A DNA stretch of 49,610 bases from positions 1 through 49,610 of the forward strand of contig CABYSM010000007.1 of assembly GCA_902521655.1 (NCBI GenBank), read 5' to 3'. Position numbers and translations under genes: made by a program. Below, piece after piece: positions 1-9,880 of the stretch (its first letter is position 1; each line of letters begins with the position of its first letter). A model generated the notes under the pieces. That model searched no databases. It saw only the letters and a list, made by a program, of their open reading frames with translations, and was not told the origin of the DNA. This stretch comes from an uncultured Pelagibacteraceae bacterium. GTDB taxonomy: Bacteria; Pseudomonadota; Alphaproteobacteria; Pelagibacterales; AG-422-B15.

Positions 1-3000
1 ATAACTGTCACCGGGATCGGACCACAGGCCGTAAATGATACAGGCGGCGTCAATGAAGATGCAACTCTCACTGTTAATGAAGCATCTGGAGTGATCAGTA
101 ATGATGATGATAACAGTAGCTTTGATAGTGAAAGTTTAGCAATAACAGGCATTAGAACTGGTACTGAGTCTGGAAGCGGTTCGGCTGGAACAGTTGGAGC
201 TGCATTAACAGGCACATACGGTCAATTGACAATCGCTGCAGACGGAAGTTATGAGTACGTTGCTAACCAAGCAGCGGCCGATGCTCTTGACCCAGGCGAT
301 ACTGTTACAGATACATTTACTTACACCGTAAAAGATGATGACAATAAAAATGCTGATACGGGTGAGCTTGTTATCACGGTAACGGGTATTAATGATGATA
401 TTACAGCAGTCAATGATACAGATGCCCTAAATGCAGGTGCAACAATTAATCGAAGTACCTCAGATACGCAGGAATTAGATCATGATGATACCGATGATGA
501 TGCTGATGATGTACCAGGATCATTTACAATTACAGCAATTCGAACCGGAGCAAGTGAAGGTGCTGGAACTGCTAAAACCATCGGGCAAGCTTTCACAACG
601 ACTTATGGTACCATGACAGTGAATGCCGATGGATCATATACTTATGCTGCTGATCAAAATGGTTCAACGAGTTTGAGTAACGGAGCAACTGCAACAGATA
701 GTTTCAACTATACTGTTCAAGACCACAATAGCGGAGATACGGACATTGCGACTCTAGTGATTACCATCACAGGATCAACTAATAATGCTCCAGTAGCATC
801 AAATGATACGGGTGTCATTATTGAGGATGGCACACTTTCTGTTGCAGACGGTGGCTCTGCAGTTACAGGTACTGATAGCAATAACAACAATGAAACTGGC
901 GATACAACAGGGGATGTTTTGGCTGGTGATACAGACGCTGATGGTGATGCCTTAACTGTTTCTGGTATTTCAGGTGGCTCAGTAGGAAGTGCAGTGACAG
1001 GTACATTTGGTACACTGACAATTCAATCAAATGGTAGTTATAGTTATGTAGCGGATCAAGCTGCTGCAGATGCTCTTGATCCAGGTGATACTGGAACTGA
1101 AACATTTACATATACAATAAGTGATGGAAATGGTGGATCGGATACGGCAACACTAACCTTTACAATAATTGGTGCTGACGATGATCCAGTTGGAGTGAAT
1201 GACACAGGATATATTAACGAAGATGCGACTTTAAGTGTTTCAGATGGCGGTTCTGCAGTAACTGGTTCTGATAGCAATAATAATAATGAGAGCGGCGATA
1301 CAACAGGAGATGTTCTTGCGAATGACACGGATGCGGATGGGGATGCAAGTCTTGTAGTTTCTGCGATTTCTGGTGGAACATTAGGCCAAGGAGTAGCGGG
1401 CACTTATGGTACTCTGACTTTAAATGCAAATGGTAGTTATTCATATGTAGCTAATCAAAGCGGCGCAGATGGACTTGCAGCAAATGCAACTGCAACTGAT
1501 GTGTTCACTTATACCGTAAGTGATGGTGCTGGGACAACAGACACAGCAACGCTTACAATTACAGTAAAAGGGGTTGGTCCAGTTGCAAGCAATGATACGG
1601 GCAGTGTGAATGAAGATGCTACGTTATCTGTAAATGCAGGTTCAGGAGTTACGTCAAATGATACTGGCGGTGATACTGAAAGTCTAGCGGTCACAGCAAT
1701 TAGAACAGGCACTGAATCAGGCAGTGGATCTTCGGGTACTGTTGGTCAATCATTAACAGGTACTTATGGTACACTTACCATCAATGCTGATGGATCATAT
1801 ACATACGTTGCTGATCAAGCAGCTGCCGATGCTTTAGATCCAGGGGACTCTGCTACAGATACTTTTACCTATACTGTGGCAGATGATGACGATAAAAATA
1901 CAGATACAGGTGAGATTGTCATAACTGTTAATGGAACAAACGATGATATTGTTGCAGTTAATGACACTGACGCTGTGAATGAAGATGCGACAATCTCCCG
2001 ATCAACCAGTGATACACAGGAGCTTGATCATGATGATACAGATGCTGACGGTGATGATGTTCCAGGATCATTCACAATTACAGCTATTAGAACAGGATCA
2101 GAGAGTGGATCTGGAACGTCCGGAACTATTGGGCAAGCTTTAACAGGCACATACGGCACACTTACGGTTAATGCTGATGGATCATACACATATGTGGCTG
2201 ATCAAAATGCAGCTGACAGTATTGTAACTGGACAGACAGCAACGGATACATTTACTTACACGGTTAGAGATCACAACAGTGGATCCACAGATACAGCAGA
2301 GCTTGTCTTTACAGTAACAGGTATTAATGATGAAAACCCTGTGGCTGTTGATGATACAGACACTGTACCGAAAGGTGAAACAATTACGAGAGCAGCCGAT
2401 ACAACTTTTGCACTTAACGCAGACGACACTGATGCAGATGGGGAGTCGTTAACAATTTCTGCAATTAGAGTAGGACAAACTGAAGGCGGTGGAGATTCAG
2501 GTACACTCGGTTCAGGTCTTGTAGGCACATATGGTACTCTTACTCTTAATGCTGATGGAAGCTATAGTTACGTTGCTGATCAGACTGCAGCAGATAGACT
2601 TAAACGAGGAGAGAGTGCAATTGAATATTTCAATTACACTGTAACAGATGGAACAAATGAGGACATTGGTGTGCTTGCAATTACTGTTACTGGTAAAAGT
2701 GACCCACCCGTACCGGTTGATGATACTCTTGCAATTGATGCTGGTGCAACCGGAATAAAAGATGCAACTAATGGTGTTTTAAATAATGATACGGACCCCG
2801 ACGGTGACAGTTTAACAGTAGACACTATAAGAACTGGTGAAGAGTCAGGTACTGGCACATCCGGTACAATTGGATCACCTCTAACAGGAACGTATGGTGA
2901 CTTAACTATAAATTCTGATGGTGGCTATGAATACAAGGCTAATAATGCGAAGGCATTAAATCCAGGTCAAACAGCAACAGAATACTTTACGTATACCGCA

Positions 3001-4431
3001 ACAGATGGAGAAACGCCTGTAGAAGCTCAGATAGCCATTACTGTGACTGGTATCAATGATCCACCTGAAGTAATTAATCCAATTGAAGTGCCTGTATTAG
3101 TACAAGGGCAAAAGATTACAATCAGACACAAACAAACCTTTGATGATCCAGATACTGGTATTTATGATATTGCTGAATACAAAATTATTGATCCTGAGAC
3201 AGAAGCAGAAACCAGTCTACCAGAAGGTCTTTCATTAAGGGAAAATAAACTTACAGGAAGACTTACTACACCAGGTACATACACTATTACTATTAGAGCA
3301 ATCGATGGTGCAGGACTCTATGCAGATCATACATTCACCATCACTGTTATTCCAAAGGTCATTATTGAGCCAGAGGTCGAACAGGCAGAAGGAGATTCAT
3401 TTTCACTTGAGCCAATTGAACCTATAAAAGTAAAGCCTGCTAAAATGCAGGAAGTCATTAATGAGGTGAATATTATTGATGATGAAGGCTTTACTCTTGA
3501 TACAATTTCAATTGCAGATACCGCATCCCTATCTAAGCCACTTAAGTTTAATGGTGGCCTAAGATTGATGGATGCTGTTGCGAGCGAGGTATCGGGTGAT
3601 GATAATACAGATTTAGCGGTTGGCGTTAAATTAAATGATGATAATCAAAAGAATGTTGAACTTTATTCAGGACAATTATCTGATGGAAAATCATTGCCTG
3701 AATGGATTAAAGTTAATCCTGAAACAGGTGAGACAACTGCAGAAATGCCAGATGGGATTGATCAGGTAGAAGTTCAACTTGTTGCATTAGATAAAGATGG
3801 AAATACTCGTGATATAAACATCGTTTTAGACAAAGCTAAAATCAAGAATGACCAAGACTTCACTCGTGGTACTGTTGGTCAAACTAGAGTGGTTGTTGAT
3901 AATGACGCAAACGTAAACTTGATCAGAGAGAACAACAATGCATCTAATCAAACAGCAAATAATAACTTAAACGCTCAAACAGATTTTGAAGGCACAATGA
4001 AGTTAAGTAGTCTTCAAATGGATGCAGGCCAATACACAGTTGATGTAATTGATGACAATCAATCGAATGTAAAAATGTATAAAGCTGAGCTAAAAGGTGG
4101 TGGTGAACTTCCAGATTGGATTACGATTGATCCTCAAACAGGAAAAATAGCAGCCGACCCATCTAAAGGTCGAACAGGATCAGCTGCTCCCTCATTCTTA
4201 ACAGATAGTCTTCAGGTTCTTGAACTAAAGATTATTGCTGAAGATGAAGACGGAAAAGAAAGAGTTATTGAAGTTGAGATTGATCTTAATGAAATAACGG
4301 GTGCTGAGACAGATGATGAAAATTCAGCATCAGATGACGAAATTTCTTTTATTCCACTTGATGAGCAATTAAAGCTACACGCCAAGAGAGCGGATAGCTA
4401 TGGCGAAAAGATTATATCTCTAGTAAGCTAA
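1..4431 (+). CDS. Giant VCBS-repeat adhesin-like surface protein (5' end outside window)
   Basis: The frame is open from base 1, so the protein starts upstream and only its last 1,476 residues are seen. Most of it is a string of about eight VCBS/cadherin-like repeats of roughly 120-130 residues, each with GTYGTLT, ADGSYTYVADQ and DTFTYTV-type strands and an acidic NDTD linker. After about base 3060 come a putative-Ig/cadherin-like domain and two copies of a motif, LPEWIKVNPETGE and LPDWITIDPQTGK. Composition is rich in Asp, Thr, Gly and Ser with almost no Cys, as in secreted calcium-stabilised adhesins. I see no RTX nonapeptides near the C-terminus, so the secretion signal is unclear. Ten bases separate its stop from the HlyD-like gene, suggesting one operon. 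Likely role is attachment or biofilm matrix (inference). Confidence 0.85.
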   Translation: MTVTGIGPQAVNDTGGVNEDATLTVNEASGVISNDDDNSSFDSESLAITGIRTGTESGSGSAGTVGAALTGTYGQLTIAADGSYEYVANQAAADALDPGDTVTDTFTYTVKDDDNKNADTGELVITVTGINDDITAVNDTDALNAGATINRSTSDTQELDHDDTDDDADDVPGSFTITAIRTGASEGAGTAKTIGQAFTTTYGTMTVNADGSYTYAADQNGSTSLSNGATATDSFNYTVQDHNSGDTDIATLVITITGSTNNAPVASNDTGVIIEDGTLSVADGGSAVTGTDSNNNNETGDTTGDVLAGDTDADGDALTVSGISGGSVGSAVTGTFGTLTIQSNGSYSYVADQAAADALDPGDTGTETFTYTISDGNGGSDTATLTFTIIGADDDPVGVNDTGYINEDATLSVSDGGSAVTGSDSNNNNESGDTTGDVLANDTDADGDASLVVSAISGGTLGQGVAGTYGTLTLNANGSYSYVANQSGADGLAANATATDVFTYTVSDGAGTTDTATLTITVKGVGPVASNDTGSVNEDATLSVNAGSGVTSNDTGGDTESLAVTAIRTGTESGSGSSGTVGQSLTGTYGTLTINADGSYTYVADQAAADALDPGDSATDTFTYTVADDDDKNTDTGEIVITVNGTNDDIVAVNDTDAVNEDATISRSTSDTQELDHDDTDADGDDVPGSFTITAIRTGSESGSGTSGTIGQALTGTYGTLTVNADGSYTYVADQNAADSIVTGQTATDTFTYTVRDHNSGSTDTAELVFTVTGINDENPVAVDDTDTVPKGETITRAADTTFALNADDTDADGESLTISAIRVGQTEGGGDSGTLGSGLVGTYGTLTLNADGSYSYVADQTAADRLKRGESAIEYFNYTVTDGTNEDIGVLAITVTGKSDPPVPVDDTLAIDAGATGIKDATNGVLNNDTDPDGDSLTVDTIRTGEESGTGTSGTIGSPLTGTYGDLTINSDGGYEYKANNAKALNPGQTATEYFTYTATDGETPVEAQIAITVTGINDPPEVINPIEVPVLVQGQKITIRHKQTFDDPDTGIYDIAEYKIIDPETEAETSLPEGLSLRENKLTGRLTTPGTYTITIRAIDGAGLYADHTFTITVIPKVIIEPEVEQAEGDSFSLEPIEPIKVKPAKMQEVINEVNIIDDEGFTLDTISIADTASLSKPLKFNGGLRLMDAVASEVSGDDNTDLAVGVKLNDDNQKNVELYSGQLSDGKSLPEWIKVNPETGETTAEMPDGIDQVEVQLVALDKDGNTRDINIVLDKAKIKNDQDFTRGTVGQTRVVVDNDANVNLIRENNNASNQTANNNLNAQTDFEGTMKLSSLQMDAGQYTVDVIDDNQSNVKMYKAELKGGGELPDWITIDPQTGKIAADPSKGRTGSAAPSFLTDSLQVLELKIIAEDEDGKERVIEVEIDLNEITGAETDDENSASDDEISFIPLDEQLKLHAKRADSYGEKIISLVS
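100..3060 (+). repeat. Coding VCBS repeat array with higher-order duplication
   Basis: About eight in-frame repeats of 360-400 bp. They are not a simple tandem series. The first two units in the window match the fifth and sixth better than their neighbours: the QELDHDD...DDVPGSFTITAIRTG segment starts near 475 and again near 2023, an offset of about 1,548 bp. The third and fourth units form another pair, each carrying a DSNNNNE(T/S)GDTTGDVLA insert. Such coding repeats are prone to recombination and assembly collapse. Confidence 0.75.
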
Positions 4432-4441
4432 GAAAAACCAT

Positions 4442-5161
4442 ATGAACAATATTGTAACATTTGCAGTTATTGCTTGCTGTATCTTTTTTCCATTTAATTT
4501 ACTAGCTGAAGAATATTCAACACGTGTTTTGGTAACGGCAACTGAAGAGGCAACAATATCAAGTGAACTTGCCTCAAAAGTTGAGTCTATTCCATTTGCA
4601 GAAGGTACAAATTTTAAAAAATCAGATGTATTAATTAAGTTGGACTGTTCTTTTTTTGAAGCCCAAAAAGATGTAGTACAAGCGGAGTTAGAAAGTGCCA
4701 TCGTAACCTTGAAGAGCAATCAAGAACTTGCAAAGATGAGGTCCATTGGTGAGTATGAAGTTCAATTGTCACAAATAGCAGTAGATAGGGCTAAGTCAGA
4801 GTTGAAAATTGCTCAGCTTAATACAGATCGTTGCATTATACGTGCTCCCTATGATGGAACAATGTCCAAAGTGTTTGTAAATGAATATGAAAGCATTGAA
4901 AGGCAACAACCGATGATTCAAATTATTGGGTCTGGAATATTGGAAGCAAAACTTATGATCTCAAGTAAATGGTTGTCATGGTTGTCTGAGGGCCATCCAT
5001 TAACCATTTTAATTGATGAAAATGGTTTAAAATATAGTGCTACAGTGAATACCTTGGGGGCGAATATTGATCCAGTAAGTCAAACTATTGACGCTACCGC
5101 AAAATTTGATGAAAATTATGAAACATTACTTTCAGGAATGAGTGGGACGGCAACATTTTGA
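4442..5161 (+). CDS. Small periplasmic adaptor protein, HlyD/RND-MFP-like
   Basis: 239 residues. A signal peptide covers about residues 1-22 and ends in FNLLA. It is followed by a split biotinyl-lipoyl-like domain (ISSELASKVESIPFAEGTNF, then CIIRAPYDGTMSKVFVNEYE) with a helical hairpin between, and a short beta-barrel region ending in SGMSGTATF. This is the layout of membrane fusion proteins linking an inner-membrane pump to an outer-membrane TolC-type channel. It is shorter than usual (commonly 350 or more residues) and lacks a membrane-proximal tail. It lies 10 bp after the adhesin gene and its stop overlaps the TTG start of the next gene (TTGA), so translation is probably coupled. Exact pump partner unknown; none is visible in the window. 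Confidence 0.8.
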   Translation: MNNIVTFAVIACCIFFPFNLLAEEYSTRVLVTATEEATISSELASKVESIPFAEGTNFKKSDVLIKLDCSFFEAQKDVVQAELESAIVTLKSNQELAKMRSIGEYEVQLSQIAVDRAKSELKIAQLNTDRCIIRAPYDGTMSKVFVNEYESIERQQPMIQIIGSGILEAKLMISSKWLSWLSEGHPLTILIDENGLKYSATVNTLGANIDPVSQTIDATAKFDENYETLLSGMSGTATF

Positions 5162-6501
5162 ATGATAATTCCTCTATAAAAATTGCGCGACTAATAACAC
5201 TTGAGAAAAAGTTTCGTAATGCAGAAACTGAAACTGAGCTTGCTTTTATTTGTGCCAATGAACTGCGAAGCATAGTTGATTATAATTTTTTATTCCTTCT
5301 CAACAGATCAAATATAAATCGATTAAAAGTACATACTATTTCTGATCTATCAATTATCGATAGAACAGCACCAACTGTTACTTTTGTTGAAACATTAATA
5401 AATACAAAAGATCTGGTCAGTTTTGAGGATATTTCGGAATTTAATCTCAACGATACTTCAATAAAAGACTTAAATCTTATTACTCCTGATAATTTTCCAA
5501 AACAACTAATATTTATTCCTCTACGTTCGCGGATTGAAAAAAATATTGGGTATCTAGTCATGGTTAGATCAGAAGTTATCAGCAACTCTGAAAAAGATCT
5601 TTTACTTCATATTTCAGAAACTTTTAGTCATGCACTCAACTCGTTTAGGTCAAAAAATACAATCATCTCAAATATCAACCGTTTATTTACTGGATGGATT
5701 AAATGGACAGTGATTGCTTCTGTAACGGCAGTAATGTTTTTTCCAATTAGTATGACAGCTTTAGCGCCCGTTGAAGTAGTTGCAAAAGATCCAACCATTG
5801 TGACTTCACCTGTAAATGGAGTGGTAAAAGAAGTTTTAATTAAGACAAATGAAAACGTAAAGCTAGGGACAGAACTTGTCAAATTAGATGATTTAAATTT
5901 TAAAAATCAGTATGAAATTGCGCTTCAAGAGCTTGAAGTGGCAGAAGCAGAGCTTTTACGCATCAAGCAGTCATCATTTACAAATTCAGATGACAAAGCT
6001 CGTTTAGTTGAGCTGTCAACTGAAGTAGGTTTGAGAAAAAAAGAAGCAGCATATGCTGAAGAACAATTGAAATACTCAATCATCTCTGCAGACAGAGAAG
6101 GTATAGCTGTTGTTGAAGACTTTACTGATTGGCAAGGTAGGCCAGTAAACATTGGTGAAAAAATATTAACCATAGCTGATCCAGAACAAATTGTATTTCA
6201 AATCTTCTTGCCCACTAAAGACTCTCTTTTAATTAAAAAAGAAGCCAGAGTAAAAGTTTTTTTAGATAGTGATCCTCTCAATTCTTTAGACGGCAAGGTA
6301 TTGCGTACTTCATATAAACCCGCACTTACATCTGAGAATATTTTAGCTTATAAGATCGTTGCAAATTATCATGATAGTCAAGGTGAGGTTCCAAGGATAG
6401 GTTTGCGTGGTACCGCTAAAATTTATGGCGAAAAAACTAGTATTTTTTACTACATATTCCGTGTTCCTATAAATCTCACGAGACAGTTTTTAGGATTTTA
6501 A
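5158..6501 (+). CDS. GAF domain fused to HlyD-like adaptor
   Basis: 447 residues from a TTG start that overlaps the upstream stop; the nearby ATG at 5162 is out of frame. Residues ~10-165 look like a GAF sensor domain (FICANELRSIVDYNFLFLL, later IPLRSRIEKNIGYLVMVRSE). A membrane helix follows at ~182-204. Then comes an HlyD-like periplasmic part: lipoyl half (VTSPVNGVVKEVLIKTNENV), coiled coil at ~250-300, second lipoyl half (ISADREGIAVVEDF) and beta-barrel. The layout implies a cytoplasmic ligand-binding domain tied directly to an export adaptor across the inner membrane. Its stop abuts the ATG of the M50 gene. Substrate and ligand unknown; the fusion is read from sequence, the sensing role is inference. 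Confidence 0.8.
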   Translation: MNDNSSIKIARLITLEKKFRNAETETELAFICANELRSIVDYNFLFLLNRSNINRLKVHTISDLSIIDRTAPTVTFVETLINTKDLVSFEDISEFNLNDTSIKDLNLITPDNFPKQLIFIPLRSRIEKNIGYLVMVRSEVISNSEKDLLLHISETFSHALNSFRSKNTIISNINRLFTGWIKWTVIASVTAVMFFPISMTALAPVEVVAKDPTIVTSPVNGVVKEVLIKTNENVKLGTELVKLDDLNFKNQYEIALQELEVAEAELLRIKQSSFTNSDDKARLVELSTEVGLRKKEAAYAEEQLKYSIISADREGIAVVEDFTDWQGRPVNIGEKILTIADPEQIVFQIFLPTKDSLLIKKEARVKVFLDSDPLNSLDGKVLRTSYKPALTSENILAYKIVANYHDSQGEVPRIGLRGTAKIYGEKTSIFYYIFRVPINLTRQFLGF

Positions 6502-8607
6502 ATGATCGTTCCATATCTTAGACAAGATTTAAAATTGAGTGAGGGCCCCAAAAAAGAGGACGGCTCTTCGTCATGGCTTCTATATGACTCTTTAAGAAAT
6601 AAATATTTTTCGATAAACAAAAATGCTTTTGATCTCTTAAATAATTGGTCAAGTGGATTTCAATTAGAAGATTTTATAAAAAAAATTAATGAAACTAAAT
6701 TATTAGTAACTAAAGAAGAAATAAGTGAGTTCATAAATTTTCTTGATCAAAATAATTTAACAATCAAAAAAACAAGTGAAGAAGTTAAATCTTTAGTAGT
6801 TCAAAAAAATAAAACCAATAAACATTGGTTGCTCAAACTTATTCACAATTATCTATTTTTCAAAATACCGTTAGTAAGACCTGGTACTTGGCTTCAAAGA
6901 AGTTTACCCATTGCCTTATTCTTGAGCTCATTAACAATCAGACGTATTATTTATGGATTAGGTTTAATCGGAATATTTTTGACAATAACTAATTATGAGA
7001 AATTCCTCTCAACCTTTTCATATTTCTACAACGTTAATGGTCTGATCTTATTTGGAATTACAATTGTTTTTGTAAAAGCATTGCATGAGTTGGGTCATGC
7101 ATATGTAGCTACATACTATAAGTGTAAAGTTTCATCAATTGGCTTAGCCATGTTGGTTTTCTTTCCATTCTTGTATACGGATACATCCGATGCCTGGAAA
7201 CTCACTGATCACAGAAAGCGTTTACTGATAAATTTTGCAGGCATGTTAACTGAACTGCACCTAGCCTTAATTGCTACATTTGCATGGGCTGTATTTCCTG
7301 AGGGCATCATGAAAAGTGCAGCATTTTTCATTGCTACATCAAGCTGGATCTCATCTTTATTGATCAATATAAGTCCTTTTATGAGGTTTGATGGCTATTA
7401 TGTGCTATCAGACTTTCTTAAAGCTGAAAATTTGCAACCACGTTCATTTGCTTTAGGTCGATGGCAGATAAGAGAGTGGCTTTTTGGTTTTAAATTTCAA
7501 CCACCTGAACAGTTGATCGCTAACAGAAGGTGGACTTTTATAATTTACGCATGGGCTACGTGGATTTATCGTTTCTTCATTTTTATTGGTATTGCATTAT
7601 TGGTTTACTATTTAACATTTAAAATATTAGGAATTATTTTATTTGTAATAGAAATTGTATGGTTCATTTTATTGCCGATTGCTAGAGAAGTCATACAATG
7701 GTGGAAGCTTAGAAAATCTATGAAATTCAATAGATCTTCTATGAGGTCAATCGTCTTGTTCACAGTATTTATGTTTGCCATGCTTGTTCCATGGCGCGCA
7801 TCCCTAAGTTTGCCAGCTGTTATTGAAGAAGGTGTTGTTCTTGATATTTTTGCCTCTGAAGATTCAAAGATAAGAAAGGTCAATGTTTCACATAATCAGT
7901 ATGTAGCTGAGGGAGACTTGTTAGTTGTTATGACCAGTCCCTTGATCTCTAATAAAGTTGAAAAAGCAATAGATCGCGTTAAAATGATACAGCAAAAACT
8001 TGATCGTAGAGTGGGATCAAAGCTTGATCTTAGTAATCTATTAATACTTGAGAATGAGTTACAAAAAGAGATTGAAATTTTGAATTCATTGAAAGAAGAA
8101 AATAAAGCTTTATCAATTTATGCACCATCAGATGGCATAATAAAAGATTTGATAAGTCTCAACGCTAATCAATGGGTAAATAAAAAAGATAAGCTATTTT
8201 CAATTGTTCAGTCAGAAGAAGTGCAAGTGATAGCTTTTGTTAGCGAGACGGATCTTGATAAAATAAAAAAAGTTTCAAGCGGTTATTTTCATGCAAAAAA
8301 TAATGAATTTGCGAAAGTCAAAGTCGAATTAGTATCATCAAATGAAACTTCAACCGAAGAGTTACCGTATTTGGCTTTGACCTCAACTTATGGAGGCACA
8401 ATTGCATCAAGAGAAATACTTGGAAAGAAAAAAGTTCAGAGACCTGAAAATGCTCTTTATCAATTAAATTTCACTTCTTCAGAGAGTCCAAAAAATTTAC
8501 AATGGCAGACAGCTGGCTCTGTTAAAATAGATTCAGAAAATTATAATATTTTTCAAAATATATTTAATGCTACAACCTCATTGCTTATTCAGGAAAGTGG
8601 ATTTTAG
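6502..8607 (+). CDS. PqqD-like / M50 (site-2) protease / HlyD-like fusion protein
   Basis: 701 residues. Residues ~1-90 resemble a PqqD-like winged-helix domain ([27 protein letters not shown]). The middle is a polytopic M50 intramembrane metalloprotease with zinc motif HELGH at 195-199 and a second motif RFDGYY with Asp297. After a helix ending in MLVPWRA (~425-431) comes an HlyD-like periplasmic segment ([20 protein letters not shown], then [20 protein letters not shown]) with a coiled coil between the two lipoyl halves. The catalytic residues look intact. It is the third adaptor-like gene after the adhesin and is probably the last gene of the operon; it overlaps convergent ureG by 4 bp. 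It may anchor, process or release the adhesin (inference). Confidence 0.82.
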   Translation: MIVPYLRQDLKLSEGPKKEDGSSSWLLYDSLRNKYFSINKNAFDLLNNWSSGFQLEDFIKKINETKLLVTKEEISEFINFLDQNNLTIKKTSEEVKSLVVQKNKTNKHWLLKLIHNYLFFKIPLVRPGTWLQRSLPIALFLSSLTIRRIIYGLGLIGIFLTITNYEKFLSTFSYFYNVNGLILFGITIVFVKALHELGHAYVATYYKCKVSSIGLAMLVFFPFLYTDTSDAWKLTDHRKRLLINFAGMLTELHLALIATFAWAVFPEGIMKSAAFFIATSSWISSLLINISPFMRFDGYYVLSDFLKAENLQPRSFALGRWQIREWLFGFKFQPPEQLIANRRWTFIIYAWATWIYRFFIFIGIALLVYYLTFKILGIILFVIEIVWFILLPIAREVIQWWKLRKSMKFNRSSMRSIVLFTVFMFAMLVPWRASLSLPAVIEEGVVLDIFASEDSKIRKVNVSHNQYVAEGDLLVVMTSPLISNKVEKAIDRVKMIQQKLDRRVGSKLDLSNLLILENELQKEIEILNSLKEENKALSIYAPSDGIIKDLISLNANQWVNKKDKLFSIVQSEEVQVIAFVSETDLDKIKKVSSGYFHAKNNEFAKVKVELVSSNETSTEELPYLALTSTYGGTIASREILGKKKVQRPENALYQLNFTSSESPKNLQWQTAGSVKIDSENYNIFQNIFNATTSLLIQESGF

Positions 8608-9224
8608 TTTATTTCAAGACCGCCCTCAGTTTTGAGAAACTCAGCAACATTTTCTATACCCTTATTATTCTTCATTTCACCAAATATATAAGGCATGCCT
8701 GATCGGGCAGTTTCAACATCTAATTTCATTTGATCTAAATCAACATTTACGTGATTTGCTAAATCGGTTTTATTGATGATTAGTAAATCAGATTTTTTTA
8801 TGGCTGGTCCACCTTTACGAGGAATATCACCTCCCATTCCAACATCAATCACATAGATTGATAAATCTACCAACTCCGGACTAAACGTTGCTGCCAAATT
8901 ATCTCCACCTGACTCAATTAATAGCAATTGTAAATCAGGAAATTTTTGTTTCATTTCCTCTACAGCTAAGAGGTTAATCGAAGCATCCTCTCGAATTGCG
9001 GTATGAGGGCATCCACCTGTTTCAACCCCTTTAATTCTCTCTATTGGCAAAACTTGAGCTCTCATTAAATACTCGGCGTCTTCGATGGTGTAAATATCAT
9101 TTGATATAACTGCCATTGAAATATTTTTAGATAAATTTTTGCACAAAGCCTCAGTAAGACTTGTTTTACCAGCACCTACTGGACCGCCGATACCAATTTT
9201 TAAAGGACCTCGAAAATTATTCAT
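8604..9224 (-). CDS. ureG: Urease accessory GTPase UreG
   Basis: 206 residues, the usual UreG length. P-loop GPVGAGKT at 14-21, the nickel-binding C72-P73-H74 motif, ESGGDN, and NKTDL for guanine recognition. UreG couples GTP hydrolysis to nickel delivery into the urease active site, working with UreE, UreF and UreD in the cytoplasm. It is the last gene of ureDABCEFG; its ATG overlaps the ureF stop (ATGA), and its own stop overlaps the convergent M50 gene by 4 bp. The N-terminus lacks the His-rich leader seen in some species, so nickel storage would fall on UreE. Confidence 0.97.
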   Translation of the reverse strand: MNNFRGPLKIGIGGPVGAGKTSLTEALCKNLSKNISMAVISNDIYTIEDAEYLMRAQVLPIERIKGVETGGCPHTAIREDASINLLAVEEMKQKFPDLQLLLIESGGDNLAATFSPELVDLSIYVIDVGMGGDIPRKGGPAIKKSDLLIINKTDLANHVNVDLDQMKLDVETARSGMPYIFGEMKNNKGIENVAEFLKTEGGLEIN

Positions 9225-9880
9225 GTGACATAAATTCTGGATGTAAGATTTTCATGTTTCATACTGTAAATATCCGCACAAAACATGGAACTGCGTAAAT
9301 CATCTAAGCTATAGTCTTTCATCGTATTATGGAAACTTTTCATCATTCCGAGAAATGACACCATACAATCTTGGCCATCTTTCTGGCTTAAAGGTATATG
9401 TTTAACGCACATATTAATTAAGTTTGAGATGAATGATTGAATATAAAAGTCAACCAAATCATCAAAGACAATATGAAATTTAATTCCTGCTTGAGCAATA
9501 CAGACTGGAAAAGCGGTTTCATTATTTATTGTATAGCCCCAACTCTCAGACATGATTTTTCTGAAGGCATCACCCATTTTGAGTGTTTCAAGTTGACGTT
9601 CCTTGGATGAGCAACTTGCAAGCACTAAATCATTTACTTTAATTCCTTCATAGGTAGCCTTGATAAATATATATTCATTTCTGCATGTTCCCTCAAAGAG
9701 AATACTCTTGATGAATTCCAATATGTCATTTTTATTTTTGATTAGCTTATCATCAATTAAAGCCTCGAGACCATGCGAATATGCGTATGAACCAATAGGA
9801 AATGAAGACGAAAACCAAAGATGTAAAATTTGATGAGATTTTAAATCCAATGAGTTTTTATCTTTAATGCTTGTGACCAT
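9221..9880 (-). CDS. ureF: Urease accessory protein UreF
   Basis: 219 residues from the ATG at 9880. I prefer this start to in-frame upstream codons because GGGGAG sits six bases before it and the alternatives lie deep inside ureE. The family signature near the N-terminus reads [17 protein letters not shown], equivalent to the usual LASPALPVGAFSYSQGLE. UreF is an all-helical chaperone that bridges UreD on apo-urease and UreG and gates GTP hydrolysis. The gene overlaps the end of ureE by 17 bp and ends in an ATGA overlap with ureG. Confidence 0.92.
   Translation of the reverse strand: MVTSIKDKNSLDLKSHQILHLWFSSSFPIGSYAYSHGLEALIDDKLIKNKNDILEFIKSILFEGTCRNEYIFIKATYEGIKVNDLVLASCSSKERQLETLKMGDAFRKIMSESWGYTINNETAFPVCIAQAGIKFHIVFDDLVDFYIQSFISNLINMCVKHIPLSQKDGQDCMVSFLGMMKSFHNTMKDYSLDDLRSSMFCADIYSMKHENLTSRIYVT

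Noticed and set aside
863-2858. Several long minus-strand frames within the adhesin gene
   Set aside because: They mirror the low-stop repeats of the coding strand, have no ribosome sites and give Ser/Pro/Val- or His/Leu-rich nonsense sequences.
100-3060. Direct repeats resembling a CRISPR array
   Set aside because: Units are about 370 bp, in frame and encode beta-strand protein repeats; there are no short uniform spacers.
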